Shown here piece after piece: positions 37,158 through 46,292 of a stretch of 64,000 nucleotides of DNA (the stretch's first letter is position 1; each line of letters begins with the position of its first letter). Position numbers and translations under genes: made by a program. The notes beneath the pieces are model-generated. The model was given only the letters and a program-made list of their open reading frames with translations, ran no database searches and was not told where the DNA came from. The stretch comes from an uncultured Cohaesibacter sp. (GTDB taxonomy: Bacteria > Pseudomonadota > Alphaproteobacteria > Rhizobiales > Cohaesibacteraceae): the NCBI RefSeq assembly GCF_963677725.1, contig NZ_OY782507.1:3842501-3906500 (forward strand). The letters run 5' to 3'.

Positions 37158-38213
37158 CTAGCCATTGATGGCCGCGAGGAAGGCATCGACTTCATCTGTT
37201 TGGGTGCGGAAAGAGCAGACCAGACGGACAAGGCATTCGCCATCGCCGGGGCGGTCTTGCTCTGGCAGTGTTGCGGATGGCCATTCGTGGAAATTGCCAC
37301 CCTGTTTGTGGGCTGCTTCGGCTGCCGATTTTGGCAGGATGGCGAAAACCTCGTTTGATTGGCTCGGCCAGGCAACCCGGCAGCTGTTGGAGGCATTAAG
37401 ACCATCCACCAGACGGGAGGCCATGTTGTTGGCGTGCGAGGCATTGTCCAGCCAATGGTCTTGTGCGAAATAGCCGTCAAACTGGGCCGCGGCAAAGCGC
37501 ATCTTGGAGAAAAGATGGCCAGCCCGCTTGCGGCGATAAATGAAGTCGCCGGCATAATCCTGATTGAAGTAGACCACGGCTTCGGCGCACCAGGCACCAT
37601 TTTTTGTCGCGCCAAAGGACAGCACATCGACGCCGGATTTCCAAGTCATTTCGGCAGGTGTCGCGCCAATGGCCAGCATGGCATTGGCAAAGCGGGCGCC
37701 ATCCATATGCAGCGCAAGCTTTTGATCCTTGGCGGTGGTTGCAATTGCATTCAGCTCGGCCAGATCGTAAGCGGTGCCATATTCGGTTGCCTGCGACAGG
37801 GAAATGGCATTGGGCTGACCGTGATGCACTACGCCGTGAGGCACTTGCTCAAGGCCATGCAGGATGGCTTCGGGCGTTAGCTTGCCGTGGCGCCCGTCCA
37901 GCCCCCACATGCGCGCGCCAGAGGTCAGGAATTCCGGTGCGCCGCATTCATCGACCCGGATGTGGGCGTCCATATGGCAGAAGACCGTGCCACCCGGACC
38001 GGTCAGCGACGACAAAGCAAGAGCATTGGCTCCAGTGCCGGTGGCGACCATGAAGACCGAGCAGTCGGCCTCAAAGATCTCCTGAAAGCGGGTTTCGATC
38101 TGTTTGGTGAGGTCGTCGCCGCCATAGGCGGGGGCGACGCCATCATTATGGCGGGACAGGGCTTGCATGACCTCGGTGGAGGCCCCGGCCCAGTTGTCGC
38201 TGGCAAATTGCAT
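37158..38213 (-). CDS. ltaE: Low-specificity L-threonine aldolase
   Basis: PLP enzyme splitting threonine into glycine and acetaldehyde. 351 residues. Schiff-base lysine K204 in SFGATKNGAW, PLP phosphate region MVATGTGAN, and a substrate-binding AHIRVDECGAPEF. The tail EAHKQGGNFHEWP and VRLVCSF also fits. Single gene, with hairpins downstream of its stop; 146 bases separate it from the bufferin operon. Confidence 0.92.
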   Translation of the reverse strand: MQFASDNWAGASTEVMQALSRHNDGVAPAYGGDDLTKQIETRFQEIFEADCSVFMVATGTGANALALSSLTGPGGTVFCHMDAHIRVDECGAPEFLTSGARMWGLDGRHGKLTPEAILHGLEQVPHGVVHHGQPNAISLSQATEYGTAYDLAELNAIATTAKDQKLALHMDGARFANAMLAIGATPAEMTWKSGVDVLSFGATKNGAWCAEAVVYFNQDYAGDFIYRRKRAGHLFSKMRFAAAQFDGYFAQDHWLDNASHANNMASRLVDGLNASNSCRVAWPSQSNEVFAILPKSAAEAAHKQGGNFHEWPSATLPEQDRPGDGECLVRLVCSFRTQTDEVDAFLAAING

Positions 38214-38359
38214 GTTTGATCCTTGAGGCGAGAGACAAAGACCCCTTCAGACCGATCCCGAAAGGGTGCCTGAAAGGGTATCTGACTTGGTGCCCCATAG
38301 GACCAAGCTCGCTGGCGCGGGTCAAGACCTATTGTGATCTTGTTTTCTCTGGGTCGGCC

Positions 38360-38947
38360 TCAGGCCGTGGCCAATTTGGTGCTCGGCTGGATCATTTTTG
38401 CCAATAGATAGTCAAGCGATACCTTGCCGGGACCTTTGAGGGCCAGCAAAATCAGCGGCAGAATGGTCAAGAGACGATAGTCGAGAATTTCGGAATTGTG
38501 GATCTGATCAAAGACCGCGCCGATGGTTTCGCTTTCAAGGCCGTGGAAGGCGATGTCGACATAGGTTTGAACGCCGATGAAAGCAATGAAGGCAAGGCTG
38601 GCAAGGCGGGTGCCCAGCCCGAACAGGATCAGCAATGGCAGCAGGATTTCGGTGATGGTGCCAAGGATTACGATGATCGTCCAGGGAAAGAAGGCAATCT
38701 GGGTGGTGTCATAAAGCACTGCATCGGCAATCGGCGGCAGGATCTGGGCATAGGCGGCAGCCGATGGCTCGAACAGGCCAAGGGGGCCGTCTCCGAGTTT
38801 GCTGATGCCGGAGTTGAAATAATAGAAAAACAGGGCGCTGGAGAAGATCAACCGGGCTGCGAGACCGAGAAACCAGTCCGACAGGGCGGCATCCAGCGCG
38901 GTAAAGGCGCGATTGTGAAGGGCTATCAGCCGGTTGAGAAGAGACAT
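38360..38947 (-). CDS. bufD: DoxX-family membrane protein of bufferin operon (BufD-like)
   Basis: 195 residues with four or so membrane helices (about 29-47, 87-105, 108-126, 160-175). It matches DoxX-type proteins: the FFYYFNSGISKLGDG patch near residue 44 is the usual DoxX signature. It closes the bufferin cluster after bufC (39-base gap). In known bufferin clusters a DoxX protein is frequently present; a role in redox support or export is suspected, not shown. Confidence 0.8.
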   Translation of the reverse strand: MSLLNRLIALHNRAFTALDAALSDWFLGLAARLIFSSALFFYYFNSGISKLGDGPLGLFEPSAAAYAQILPPIADAVLYDTTQIAFFPWTIIVILGTITEILLPLLILFGLGTRLASLAFIAFIGVQTYVDIAFHGLESETIGAVFDQIHNSEILDYRLLTILPLILLALKGPGKVSLDYLLAKMIQPSTKLATA

Positions 38948-38986
38948 GGTTCTTTCCGTCCTATGGGTCTATCCCTTGTTGGATTG

Positions 38987-39817
38987 TCAAGTGCCGGGCT
39001 TTTGTTCTGTGGCCTCGGCTGGATGGGGCAAATCAGCGCTGATCAAGGCGCCTGTTTGCAACAGGCCAGTGAAATGCTGGCCAAAGTCAAAATCATCCTT
39101 GGCGTTGGTGGCTTTTTCTGCCGCATCGGCGAGAGATGCGCCTGTCATCAGGGCTTTGAAAAAGACGTCTGCGCCGTCAGGCAACATAGTGAGTGATACT
39201 TGCCATTGTGGGCGGGTGATCAGCACCGATTGGGCGCTATGGTCCACTGACCCGAGGTCGGCTTTATCTCCATGCTCGGAATGGGCCGACCAGATGGAGA
39301 AGACCGGATGGTCGGAGCGCAGCAATCGGGCGCTTGGATGAAAGGAGAAAGTCAGCTCGCCCAAACGCTCCGGCGGTATGGATTGCAGGGCGGTTGGATC
39401 AAATGGCGCTGCATCGGCTGCGTGATAGGCATCAAGCCATGCCCGCTCTAGCCGAGCGACATCGGCCAGATAGGGCAGTTCGGCGGCGGGTGGAAAGCTG
39501 GCCAGAAAATCGGCAAAAGCGTCGCCGTAGGTGATGAGCAGCTTTGAGCGCGGTGGATGCTGGCGGATATAGAGCGAGCAGGTGGCGTTGAAAAACTCCT
39601 CGCCAACCAGATCGCGCACCACCGGATAGACACCTGCCATCGCTTCAATCAGTCCACTCAACACATTGTTGCGATAAACGCCGAAGCGTTTGACCGCTTT
39701 CTTGCCGGGTTTGGGGCCGATCACATCGGCGGGCACCGGATGATCCAGATTGAGGAGCGCGGATGCAAAGCCGGTCTGGACCGTGCCAAGGCTTTTGACC
39801 CGATCATCAGCCAACAT
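38987..39817 (-). CDS. bufC: Bufferin partner protein BufC (DUF2063)
   Basis: About 276 residues from the ATG at 39817, overlapping bufB by 11 bases. N-terminal DUF2063 domain (about 7-100): LGTVQTGFASALL, then VYRNNVLSGLIEAMAGVYPVV and a TYGDAFADFLASFPPA patch. The C-terminal part is a mixed domain typical of the BufC partner. BufC docks with the modifying enzyme BufB and with the precursor leader, so it is needed for maturation of the peptide (known for this family). Confidence 0.88.
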   Translation of the reverse strand: MLADDRVKSLGTVQTGFASALLNLDHPVPADVIGPKPGKKAVKRFGVYRNNVLSGLIEAMAGVYPVVRDLVGEEFFNATCSLYIRQHPPRSKLLITYGDAFADFLASFPPAAELPYLADVARLERAWLDAYHAADAAPFDPTALQSIPPERLGELTFSFHPSARLLRSDHPVFSIWSAHSEHGDKADLGSVDHSAQSVLITRPQWQVSLTMLPDGADVFFKALMTGASLADAAEKATNAKDDFDFGQHFTGLLQTGALISADLPHPAEATEQKPGT

Positions 39818-40700
39818 GGCGCAAGTCTCCTGCTTTGCGGTGTTGAGCAAGGATCGTCTCGGCCCGTTCTGCTTCAGCAAATAACACATCCCATGTGGGG
39901 ATGTTGCCGTCCCATTCGACGAGGGTTGGTACAGCGCCGGAGCGTTTCAGGGTATGGTCATAGAGCTGCCAGACCACATCGGCGACCTCGCGGTCGTGGG
40001 AATCGATCAGCAACAGCTCGCCTTCGTCATCTTCATCGCGGGCAAAGCCGGCCAGATGCACCTCGCCGACATGCTCAACCGGGAAGGCATCGAGATAGGC
40101 GACCGGGTCATAATTCTGATTGGTTGCCGAGACATAGACATTGTTGCAGTCAAGCAGCAGGCCGCATCCGGTGCGCGCGACCAGCTTTTCCAGAAAGGCG
40201 ATTTCAGACATGGTGGAGCTTTCAAACGCCACATAGACCGATGGATTCTCGATCAGGATCCTTCGGCCCAGATGGTTCTGGACCTGATCCACATGGGCGA
40301 TGACGCGTTCAAGGCTGTCTTCGCGATAGGGGACGGGGAGAAGATCGTTGAAAAAAAGCTCGTCATGGCTCGACCATGCCAGATGCTCGGAGAAGAGGCC
40401 GGGCATGTAACGCTCGTTGAGCGCTTTCAAGCGGTCGAGATGGTTCTGATCCAGCGGTTGGTCAGCGCCAATCGAGGCAGCGACCCCATGCAGGGACAGA
40501 GGATAGCGGCTGGCAATTTCGGTCAGATATTTATGCGGCGGACCGCCTGCACCCATATAATTTTCCGGGTGGACTTCAAACCAGCCAATGTCGGGATTTG
40601 TTTCAAGGATCGTCTGATAATGCTCCGCCTTCAGACCGACCCCGGCGCGGGCCGGGATCAGTTTGAAAGACGAGGCGGACAGATTGTTGGATAATGTCAT
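39807..40700 (-). CDS. bufB: MNIO peptide-modifying enzyme BufB (DUF692)
   Basis: 297-residue DUF692 protein, a multinuclear iron-dependent oxidase with a TIM-barrel fold. Ligand-type residues appear in EVHPENYM, LSLHGVA, LIENPSVYV, DCNNVYVSA, VGEVHLAGF and LVEWDGNIP, all in the expected order. BufB oxidises Cys residues of the precursor into thiooxazole-type rings. Sits directly after bufA (55-base gap) and overlaps bufC, so the operon is complete and in the common order. Confidence 0.92.
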   Translation of the reverse strand: MTLSNNLSASSFKLIPARAGVGLKAEHYQTILETNPDIGWFEVHPENYMGAGGPPHKYLTEIASRYPLSLHGVAASIGADQPLDQNHLDRLKALNERYMPGLFSEHLAWSSHDELFFNDLLPVPYREDSLERVIAHVDQVQNHLGRRILIENPSVYVAFESSTMSEIAFLEKLVARTGCGLLLDCNNVYVSATNQNYDPVAYLDAFPVEHVGEVHLAGFARDEDDEGELLLIDSHDREVADVVWQLYDHTLKRSGAVPTLVEWDGNIPTWDVLFAEAERAETILAQHRKAGDLRHVG

Positions 40701-40755
40701 GGGACTTTACCTCTGGCCTGTGCCTCTCACATATCGTCCGCTGGTGCGGCCGATC

Positions 40756-41055
40756 TTACATTTTCTTCGGGGTCAGGCTGCCCATGCCATGCGGAGTTTC
40801 CATGGTCGTGCAGGTGCCTTTGGGGACCAGCTTCCAGGCATCGCCCTGATAATCCATGGTAGAAGAGCCTTTGCAGGTGGTGCCAGGGCCTGCTTTGCAG
40901 TCATTCTGGCCTTTCAGTGCAACGCCGTAGCATTTTTCCATTTCAGCGGCCTGTACGCCATCGGTGGTCAGGGCGGTCATGGCACCGGCAGAAACGAAAG
41001 TGGCAACAGCGCCAGCAACAAGGGCAGCGGAGAAGGATTTTGCATTGTTAGACAT
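40756..41055 (-). CDS. bufA: Bufferin precursor BufA1 (DUF2282)
   Basis: 99 residues: signal peptide to about 36 (GVQA), then a mature peptide with four Cys at 42, 53, 61 and 82 (EKCYG, NDC, TTCKG, GTC). The spacing and the [19 protein letters not shown] and [11 protein letters not shown] strings mark the DUF2282 bufferin family. Modified Cys bind copper in the periplasm and buffer toxic copper. GGGAGA stands before the ATG. Followed immediately by its enzyme genes. Confidence 0.93.
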   Translation of the reverse strand: MSNNAKSFSAALVAGAVATFVSAGAMTALTTDGVQAAEMEKCYGVALKGQNDCKAGPGTTCKGSSTMDYQGDAWKLVPKGTCTTMETPHGMGSLTPKKM

Positions 41056-41499
41056 GGTAGTCTCCCGAAGTAAGTGATGGTTGCAATATGAAGTTTGCGT
41101 TTTGAACCTTGGTCCGACCGACTGGTTGGCATCAGCGGACAATTGCATCCTGTCGGGAAAGCTGATCAATGGGAAATGAATTGGCTGTGACGCTGATCGC
41201 ACGGATCTTCACCAAAGCGTGAAAGCTGTGACAGGCCTTTGAGAGAGCAAGATTTTTTCGTTGCTCCATGATTGAATTTGCATCATGAGGCGAGGCAATT
41301 GATTAAAAATTGTGCAAAAAATACATCTTTGAAAATCGGCCTAAAAATTATGCACAGTAAATTTGAGGGATGAAATAAAAGTCTAAATTGGAAGATAAAG
41401 CTAGAATTATCAATAGTTTGGAGTGTTTCTAAAATCGCGTGAAATTCCCTTCAAGTCGGCACTCTGGGGGCAATAGGACAGGATTGTCTTGAATAATCG
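41056..41499. other. Upstream region of bufferin operon
   Basis: 440 bases without a supported gene, AT-rich from 41250 to 41440. The bufA promoter must lie near 41100-41200, on the minus strand; a weak ECF-type GCCAACC-N19-CAAAAC reading is possible, but not convincing. Confidence 0.3.
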
Positions 41500-41602
41500 C
41501 GCTTTCAGTGGCACTGTTGCAGTGCGGAATTTATTCCCGCCGCCCTTGCTGGGCGTTTCCTCCTTAGACTTTGCGGGCCGCATCCTTTGCGGCCCTTTTT
41601 CT
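41500..41602 (+). ncRNA. Candidate small RNA with anti-Shine-Dalgarno motif
   Basis: Three hairpins in a row: GCACTG/CAGTGC (41511-41525), CGCCC/GGGCG (41541-41555), then GGGCCGCA/TGCGGCCC (41575-41595) followed by CTTTTT, a strong intrinsic terminator with no gene before it. Between hairpins 2 and 3 sits an unpaired TTTCCTCCTTAG with CCTCC, able to pair with ribosome-binding sites. This build is typical of trans-acting alphaproteobacterial small RNAs. The start is a guess and I do not claim a family. Confidence 0.5.
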
Positions 41603-41745
41603 TTGTCTGGAGCGCTTTGCCAACTGGTTTGATGGTTTGTGTGCGACGCACAATTTCGACACTGAAAAGTGGACGCAAAACATCGGAATGATGGGCGCAG
41701 TCGCGCGTCTGGTGCTGGATCGTGCTTGACCGGATAAAGAAGGGT

Positions 41746-42678
41746 TTATTCTGCAGCCGCGGCTTCGGGCAAAAAGGCTTCGCTTTCGCATTGCATCAGC
41801 AATTCAGAGAAGCGGGCAAACAGATCCACCAATTCGCCGAAATGGGCCACTGGCTCGAAGCTTTCCTCATTCATATAGAGGCTGCGGTCGATTTCGATCT
41901 GCAAGGCATGGAGCCCCTTGATTGGGCGGCCATAATGCTGGGTGATGAAACCGCCAGCATAGGGGCGGTTCATTTCCACCTTGAAGCCAAGATGGGTCAG
42001 GATACCCCTCACAGCGTCGGTGAGGGACGTGTGGCAACTGGTGCCGTAGCGATCACCAAGGATGATGTCGGGTCGCTTGGCCGGATTGGTATTTTGCAAA
42101 ACGCGCGATGGCATCGAGTGGCAGTCGATCAGGCAGGCATAGCCGAAATCCACATGGGTGAGCGCCATTTGCCGTCTCAGGGCGTGGTGATAGGGCTTAT
42201 AAAGCGTTTCGATGCGCTCCAGCCCTTCCTCGACCGGAATGCGGTGTTTGTAGATTTCTTTGCGTTCGGCGACGATTCTGGCAATCGTCCCCAAACCGCT
42301 GCCAACCCGAGCACCTGAGCTTTTGACAAAGGAGGGCAGGGGCCCGTCAAACATGCTTGGGTCGAGTTCATAGGGTTCGCGGTTGAGATCCAGATATGCG
42401 CGGGGGAAATTGGCTTTGAGCAATGGCAGCCCGACTTCGGGCACCTTTTCGAACAGCAAGTCAACAAAGGCATCTTCCGAGCGGCGCAGTTCCAATTCGC
42501 CCAGACGGCTCGATTCCTTGAAGTGCTGGGTGTAGCAACGTCCCGAATGAGGCGAGTTGAACAGGAAAGGGCCTAGCCGCTTATCTGGCTGATGCAGAAG
42601 GAACGCGTCGTCAAGGCTTTCAAATGCTGCGAATTTGGATGATGTCAACGCGGTCTCTCGAATCTTGTCTTTTGCCAC
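41746..42678 (-). CDS. N-formylglutamate amidohydrolase family protein
   Basis: 310 residues, FGase family (PF05013 type). Sequence features: FLFNSPHSGRCY near residue 40, DLNREPYELD, LIDCHSMPS (metal His) and HALQIEIDRSLYM near the C-terminal end. The family hydrolyses formyl groups or amides of glutamate (as HutG in histidine use), but many members are of unknown substrate. No hut genes nearby. Overlapping small frame at 41564-41791 was rejected. Confidence 0.85.
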   Translation of the reverse strand: MAKDKIRETALTSSKFAAFESLDDAFLLHQPDKRLGPFLFNSPHSGRCYTQHFKESSRLGELELRRSEDAFVDLLFEKVPEVGLPLLKANFPRAYLDLNREPYELDPSMFDGPLPSFVKSSGARVGSGLGTIARIVAERKEIYKHRIPVEEGLERIETLYKPYHHALRRQMALTHVDFGYACLIDCHSMPSRVLQNTNPAKRPDIILGDRYGTSCHTSLTDAVRGILTHLGFKVEMNRPYAGGFITQHYGRPIKGLHALQIEIDRSLYMNEESFEPVAHFGELVDLFARFSELLMQCESEAFLPEAAAAE

Positions 42679-42885
42679 AGATGCTTTGCTGAATATGGAT
42701 GGTGCGGCAGGTCGGCTTCCATGATATTCTCAACGGGCGGCTCGGTGCAATCCCCTTTCCTTGCTCCAATTTGGAAAATGCATCAAGGGTGATCCTGCGG
42801 ATTGTTCTGCTTCTGGATCATCGGCAGGCTCTGTTCTTCATGTGTAATATATCGCAGATTGCATGGAATGGAGAGGTTTCTTTGC

Positions 42886-42900
42886 TTAACATTTGGTTAA
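42886..42900. promoter_or_regulatory. CtrA-type binding site upstream of cpdR
   Basis: TTAA-CATTTGG-TTAA is an exact TTAA-N7-TTAA box, 170 bases before the cpdR start. CtrA is the cell-cycle master regulator of Alphaproteobacteria, and CpdR itself acts on CtrA degradation, so a feedback link is attractive. Confidence 0.55.
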
Positions 42901-43068
42901 GTCACCACAATTGATGAGGAGCCTGAGGAAAGCTTGCAAAATGCGCTCTAGAATTCACGGGATCTTTACCCGAGGGGACAAGAAATGTAGGATCAAGACG
43001 ATCCCCTGGGCGACCGGGTGCCATTATTGAATGAAAAGCCCGACGAAGTGGCTGGAGACTGATGAGAC

Positions 43069-43428
43069 ATGTCACAGATTTTGCTTGCTGAAGATGATAA
43101 CGATATGCGCCGCTTTCTGTCACGCGCGTTGCAGAATGCCGGATATGAGGTCGTCTCCTTTGATAATGGCAAAAGCGCCTATGATCGTCTGCGTGAAGAG
43201 CCATTTACCCTTCTGTTGACCGATATTGTCATGCCGGAGATGGATGGCATTGAGCTGGCCCGTCGGGCAACCGAGCTGGATCCGGACTTGAAGGTGATGT
43301 TTATCACCGGTTTCGCCGCTGTTGCACTCAATCCGGACAGTCAGGCCCCGAAAGATGCCAAGGTGCTTTCCAAGCCCTTCCATTTGCGCGATCTGGTCAA
43401 TGAAGTGGGCAAAATGCTCGCTGCCTGA
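43069..43428 (+). CDS. cpdR: Single-domain response regulator CpdR
   Basis: 119-residue receiver domain without output domain. Acidic pocket E8-D9-D10 (LAEDDND), phospho-acceptor D52 (LLTDIVMPEMDG), and K102 (SKPF) are intact. Sequence such as FITGFAAVALN is CpdR-like. Unphosphorylated CpdR primes the ClpXP protease to degrade CtrA and other cell-cycle proteins; the CckA-ChpT phosphorelay turns it off. GGAG precedes the ATG. tRNA-Val follows 166 bases later. Confidence 0.9.
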   Translation: MSQILLAEDDNDMRRFLSRALQNAGYEVVSFDNGKSAYDRLREEPFTLLLTDIVMPEMDGIELARRATELDPDLKVMFITGFAAVALNPDSQAPKDAKVLSKPFHLRDLVNEVGKMLAA

Positions 43429-43594
43429 TCGGGTTTTCGGTCTTCCGCTTATGCGCCATGATGTTGGTGGTGCATGTTTTTCACAGATCCACAGCCCTAT
43501 GTGACAAGTTTGCAAAAGGGGCTTGCAATCACTTCATGAGGGCGGTAGAAGCCTTCTCACCGCAAGGCGTCAGACTTCAGATCGCCATCAGGAT

Positions 43595-43669
43595 GGGCGT
43601 ATAGCTCAGCGGGAGAGCACTTCGTTGACATCGAAGGGGTCACTGGTTCAATCCCAGTTACGCCCACCA
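43595..43669 (+). tRNA. tRNA-Val (anticodon GAC)
   Basis: 75-nucleotide cloverleaf: acceptor GGGCGTA/TACGCCC, D-arm GCTC-AGCGGGA-GAGC, anticodon stem CTTCG/CGAAG enclosing TTGACAT (GAC), T-arm with GGTTCAATCC, and encoded ACCA. Confidence 0.95.
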
Positions 43670-43926
43670 TCCTTTCATCAATGAAATCAATTGTCTAACG
43701 CACCTTCTCCCAAGCAACTGTGTTTCCCTTGGCGGGAATATCGTGTCCGTTATGACTGTTGCGCGTGTGGGCTTGGGTTGACAGGCGTCGCTGCCGTCTC
43801 GAAGCTTGCGTTGCAAGGGCTGCTTTTTTCTTTTGAATAGCCCGAATGCGGTGGGTTTGAACCCATTTTCAAAGTCTGCACGAGCAACCTATTCGGCGTC
43901 ATTGTTTCAAATGCCGATTTCTTAGC

Positions 43927-44820
43927 TCAATGCTCGGGGCTTAATTTGTAGACTTTTGCAGCGGTTCCATAGAAGAGCGCTTCGCGTTCTGCATCGGAAT
44001 AATCTCTTGTTGCCAGATCATAACCGGAGAAGATCGTATCAAAACTTCCACAGAGGCCATCTACGGGGAAATTCGACGCAAACATAGATCGCTCTGGCCC
44101 AAAAGTGTCGGCGGCAAACCGAATGATGTCGCGGTTGTCTTCCAAGTTCCATGGGCGGTCTGCCAAGCCTATGCCTGAAATTTTAAGAAAGACATTTGGT
44201 AGCGATGCGGCGGCTCGCAATGCGTCGCGCCAGCCTGCAATTCCTTCGACACTTCGATCTGCCGGAAGCCCTGTGTGATTGATAATGATTGGGATGTCTT
44301 CTGAAATGCGCCTGAGTTCCTTGAGTTCGGGCAAGTGCCACCAATTGGTCTGCAAATCGAACATAAGGCCGGAAGAGGCCAGTTGGCGGAAGCCGGATTG
44401 CCATTTCGACTCTGACATCGCACCAGCTCCCATGCCCGGGCGAGGGTTCGAGTAAGGTTTGTGCCGCACAGAGCGCACAACAGAAAGATCGGCATAGCGT
44501 TCCAGCACCGCTCCAAGATCATCTCGATCAAGCCAGATCTGCGCCACATGTGCAGCTGGACGCCCCGTTTTGTTTGCGAGTTTCTGCATCCAGATTGCCT
44601 CACCCACCGGATCCGCTGCGCTCCATTCTCCTTCCATCGTGACCGATGCCACCACATTCCAGCCGCTTGCCACGGCGTCGTAGTCTTTGGGTAGGAAAGG
44701 GCGGTTCCGGAGTGATGAATAATCGCCATAACGAAATGGGATCATTGGGAGGTCCGTCAGCCAAGGATGAGGGTTCCGGGTTGGATCCCAGAAATGATGA
44801 TGTGCATCTATGATTTTCAT
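43927..44820 (-). CDS. Amidohydrolase of a TctCBA catabolic unit
   Basis: 297 residues, metal-dependent amidohydrolase_2 family (TIM barrel; LigI/gluconolactonase-like group). N-terminal HxH in IIDAHHHFWDP; middle WLDRDD and IIINHTGLPAD, and the C-terminal catalytic Asp in SNFPVD. Start overlaps the tctA stop (ATGA), so it is co-translated with the transporter. Hydrolysis of a lactone or amide brought in by TctCBA is the simplest idea; the substrate is unknown. Confidence 0.87.
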   Translation of the reverse strand: MKIIDAHHHFWDPTRNPHPWLTDLPMIPFRYGDYSSLRNRPFLPKDYDAVASGWNVVASVTMEGEWSAADPVGEAIWMQKLANKTGRPAAHVAQIWLDRDDLGAVLERYADLSVVRSVRHKPYSNPRPGMGAGAMSESKWQSGFRQLASSGLMFDLQTNWWHLPELKELRRISEDIPIIINHTGLPADRSVEGIAGWRDALRAAASLPNVFLKISGIGLADRPWNLEDNRDIIRFAADTFGPERSMFASNFPVDGLCGSFDTIFSGYDLATRDYSDAEREALFYGTAAKVYKLSPEH

Positions 44821-46292
44821 GCGCGGTGTCTCTTGAGCCAGCCAATGACGGGAGAGATCCAGAGTGCAAGGACCAGCAAGCAAAGCACGATGGAGATGGG
44901 TCTTTCGATAAAAACGAGTGGGTCACCCTTTGATTTGAGCATCGACGTCACAAAATTGAACTCCAGCATCGAGCCAAGCACGATTCCCAGAATGGCGGGA
45001 GCAACAGGGATATCGTTTTCTTCGAAGAGCCAGCCAATCAGGCCAAATACCAGCATAATTGCCACGCCGAAGACAGTATTGTTAATCGCGAAGCTGCCGA
45101 CCAAACAAGAGGCAAGCACGATGGGAAGCAGGAGTGACTGTGGCACTCGAAGCAGATGACGGGCGATGCGGATTACAAGCCATCCGAGCGGCAATAACAG
45201 CAGGTTTGCCAGCAGGAATGCGATAAAGATCGCATAAACAAGTTCCGGCGTCTTGACGAAAATGATAGGGCCGGGCTCGAGCCCCTTGAGATAGAGGACA
45301 CCGATGACGATGGCAGTGATGCTGTCGCCGGGAATGCCGAAGACCAGCGTCGGTACCCATGCTGCCGAGAGTGCCGCGTTATTCGAGGCGCCCGCTTCGA
45401 TCACCCCCTCGTCATGGCCTTTGCCGAAGCGTTCAGGTGTCTTTGATTGCTTTTTGGCTATGGCATAGGCAACCCAGGCTGCGATATCGGCGCCAGCACC
45501 AGGCAGAGCGCCAACCATGGCGCCGGTCAAACCACCTCGCAACAGGTTTCGCCACCGCTTCAGCAGGTTCGTCAAGAGTCCGGCGAAGACTGGTCCCATC
45601 TGCGGCGTTTCGCGCGGCTCGAAACTGCGTTTGGCGTTGCGGATGATCTCGGTCAGCGCAAACATGCCGATCATTGCCGGAATGAAGCTGACCCCACCCA
45701 TCAATTCGAAAGAGCCGAAGGTGAAGCGAGGTTGCCCGGCGACCTCGTCAATCCCGATGAACGCAACAAAGAGTCCGAAGAGCAGCGAGATCACTCCCTT
45801 GAGCACTGATCCCGTCGAGACAATGGCTGCACAGCTTAGCCCCAAAAGGGCGAGCCAGAAATATTCGACCGAGGAGAAATTCGTTGCGAAGCGCGCCAAT
45901 AGGGGAGCGGCGAACATTAGCAGGAGAATGCCGATCACGCCACCGGTGAGGGCAGATCCCAAGGATAGACCAAGCCCTCTTTCGGGCTTGCCTTCCAGTG
46001 TCATTGCATAAGTGTCGTCCACATAGGCTGCGGAGGCGGGGGTGCCGGGAATGCGTAGCAATGCGCCGGGAATGTCACCAGAAAAGATTGCCGTGGCGGC
46101 GAGCGCAGCAATGGCGGCAATGGCAGGCACCGGCTCCATGAAGTATGTTATCGGCACAAGCAGGGCCACTCCCATCACCGCAGTCAGACCGGGGATGGCA
46201 CCGATTACGACGCCAAGGGCACTGGCGGCGAGGATTGTGAGCAGCACATTGGCGGTGAAGACATAGCCGAGGGCTTCAACAAGAACGCTCAT
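44817..46292 (-). CDS. tctA: Tripartite tricarboxylate transporter large permease (TctA)
   Basis: 491-residue membrane protein with about 12 helices. TctA motifs: GAIPGLTAVMGVALLVPIT in the first third, ALPGAGADIAAWVAYA mid-way and GIPGDSITAIVIG later. Start overlaps the tctB stop. Works with TctB and TctC to import carboxylates using ion gradients. Confidence 0.94.
   Translation of the reverse strand: MSVLVEALGYVFTANVLLTILAASALGVVIGAIPGLTAVMGVALLVPITYFMEPVPAIAAIAALAATAIFSGDIPGALLRIPGTPASAAYVDDTYAMTLEGKPERGLGLSLGSALTGGVIGILLLMFAAPLLARFATNFSSVEYFWLALLGLSCAAIVSTGSVLKGVISLLFGLFVAFIGIDEVAGQPRFTFGSFELMGGVSFIPAMIGMFALTEIIRNAKRSFEPRETPQMGPVFAGLLTNLLKRWRNLLRGGLTGAMVGALPGAGADIAAWVAYAIAKKQSKTPERFGKGHDEGVIEAGASNNAALSAAWVPTLVFGIPGDSITAIVIGVLYLKGLEPGPIIFVKTPELVYAIFIAFLLANLLLLPLGWLVIRIARHLLRVPQSLLLPIVLASCLVGSFAINNTVFGVAIMLVFGLIGWLFEENDIPVAPAILGIVLGSMLEFNFVTSMLKSKGDPLVFIERPISIVLCLLVLALWISPVIGWLKRHRA

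Noticed and set aside
41564-41791. 75-codon minus-strand frame near the candidate small RNA
   Set aside because: Overlaps the amidohydrolase gene end and the hairpin terminator; Arg/Ser-rich composition typical of chance frames.
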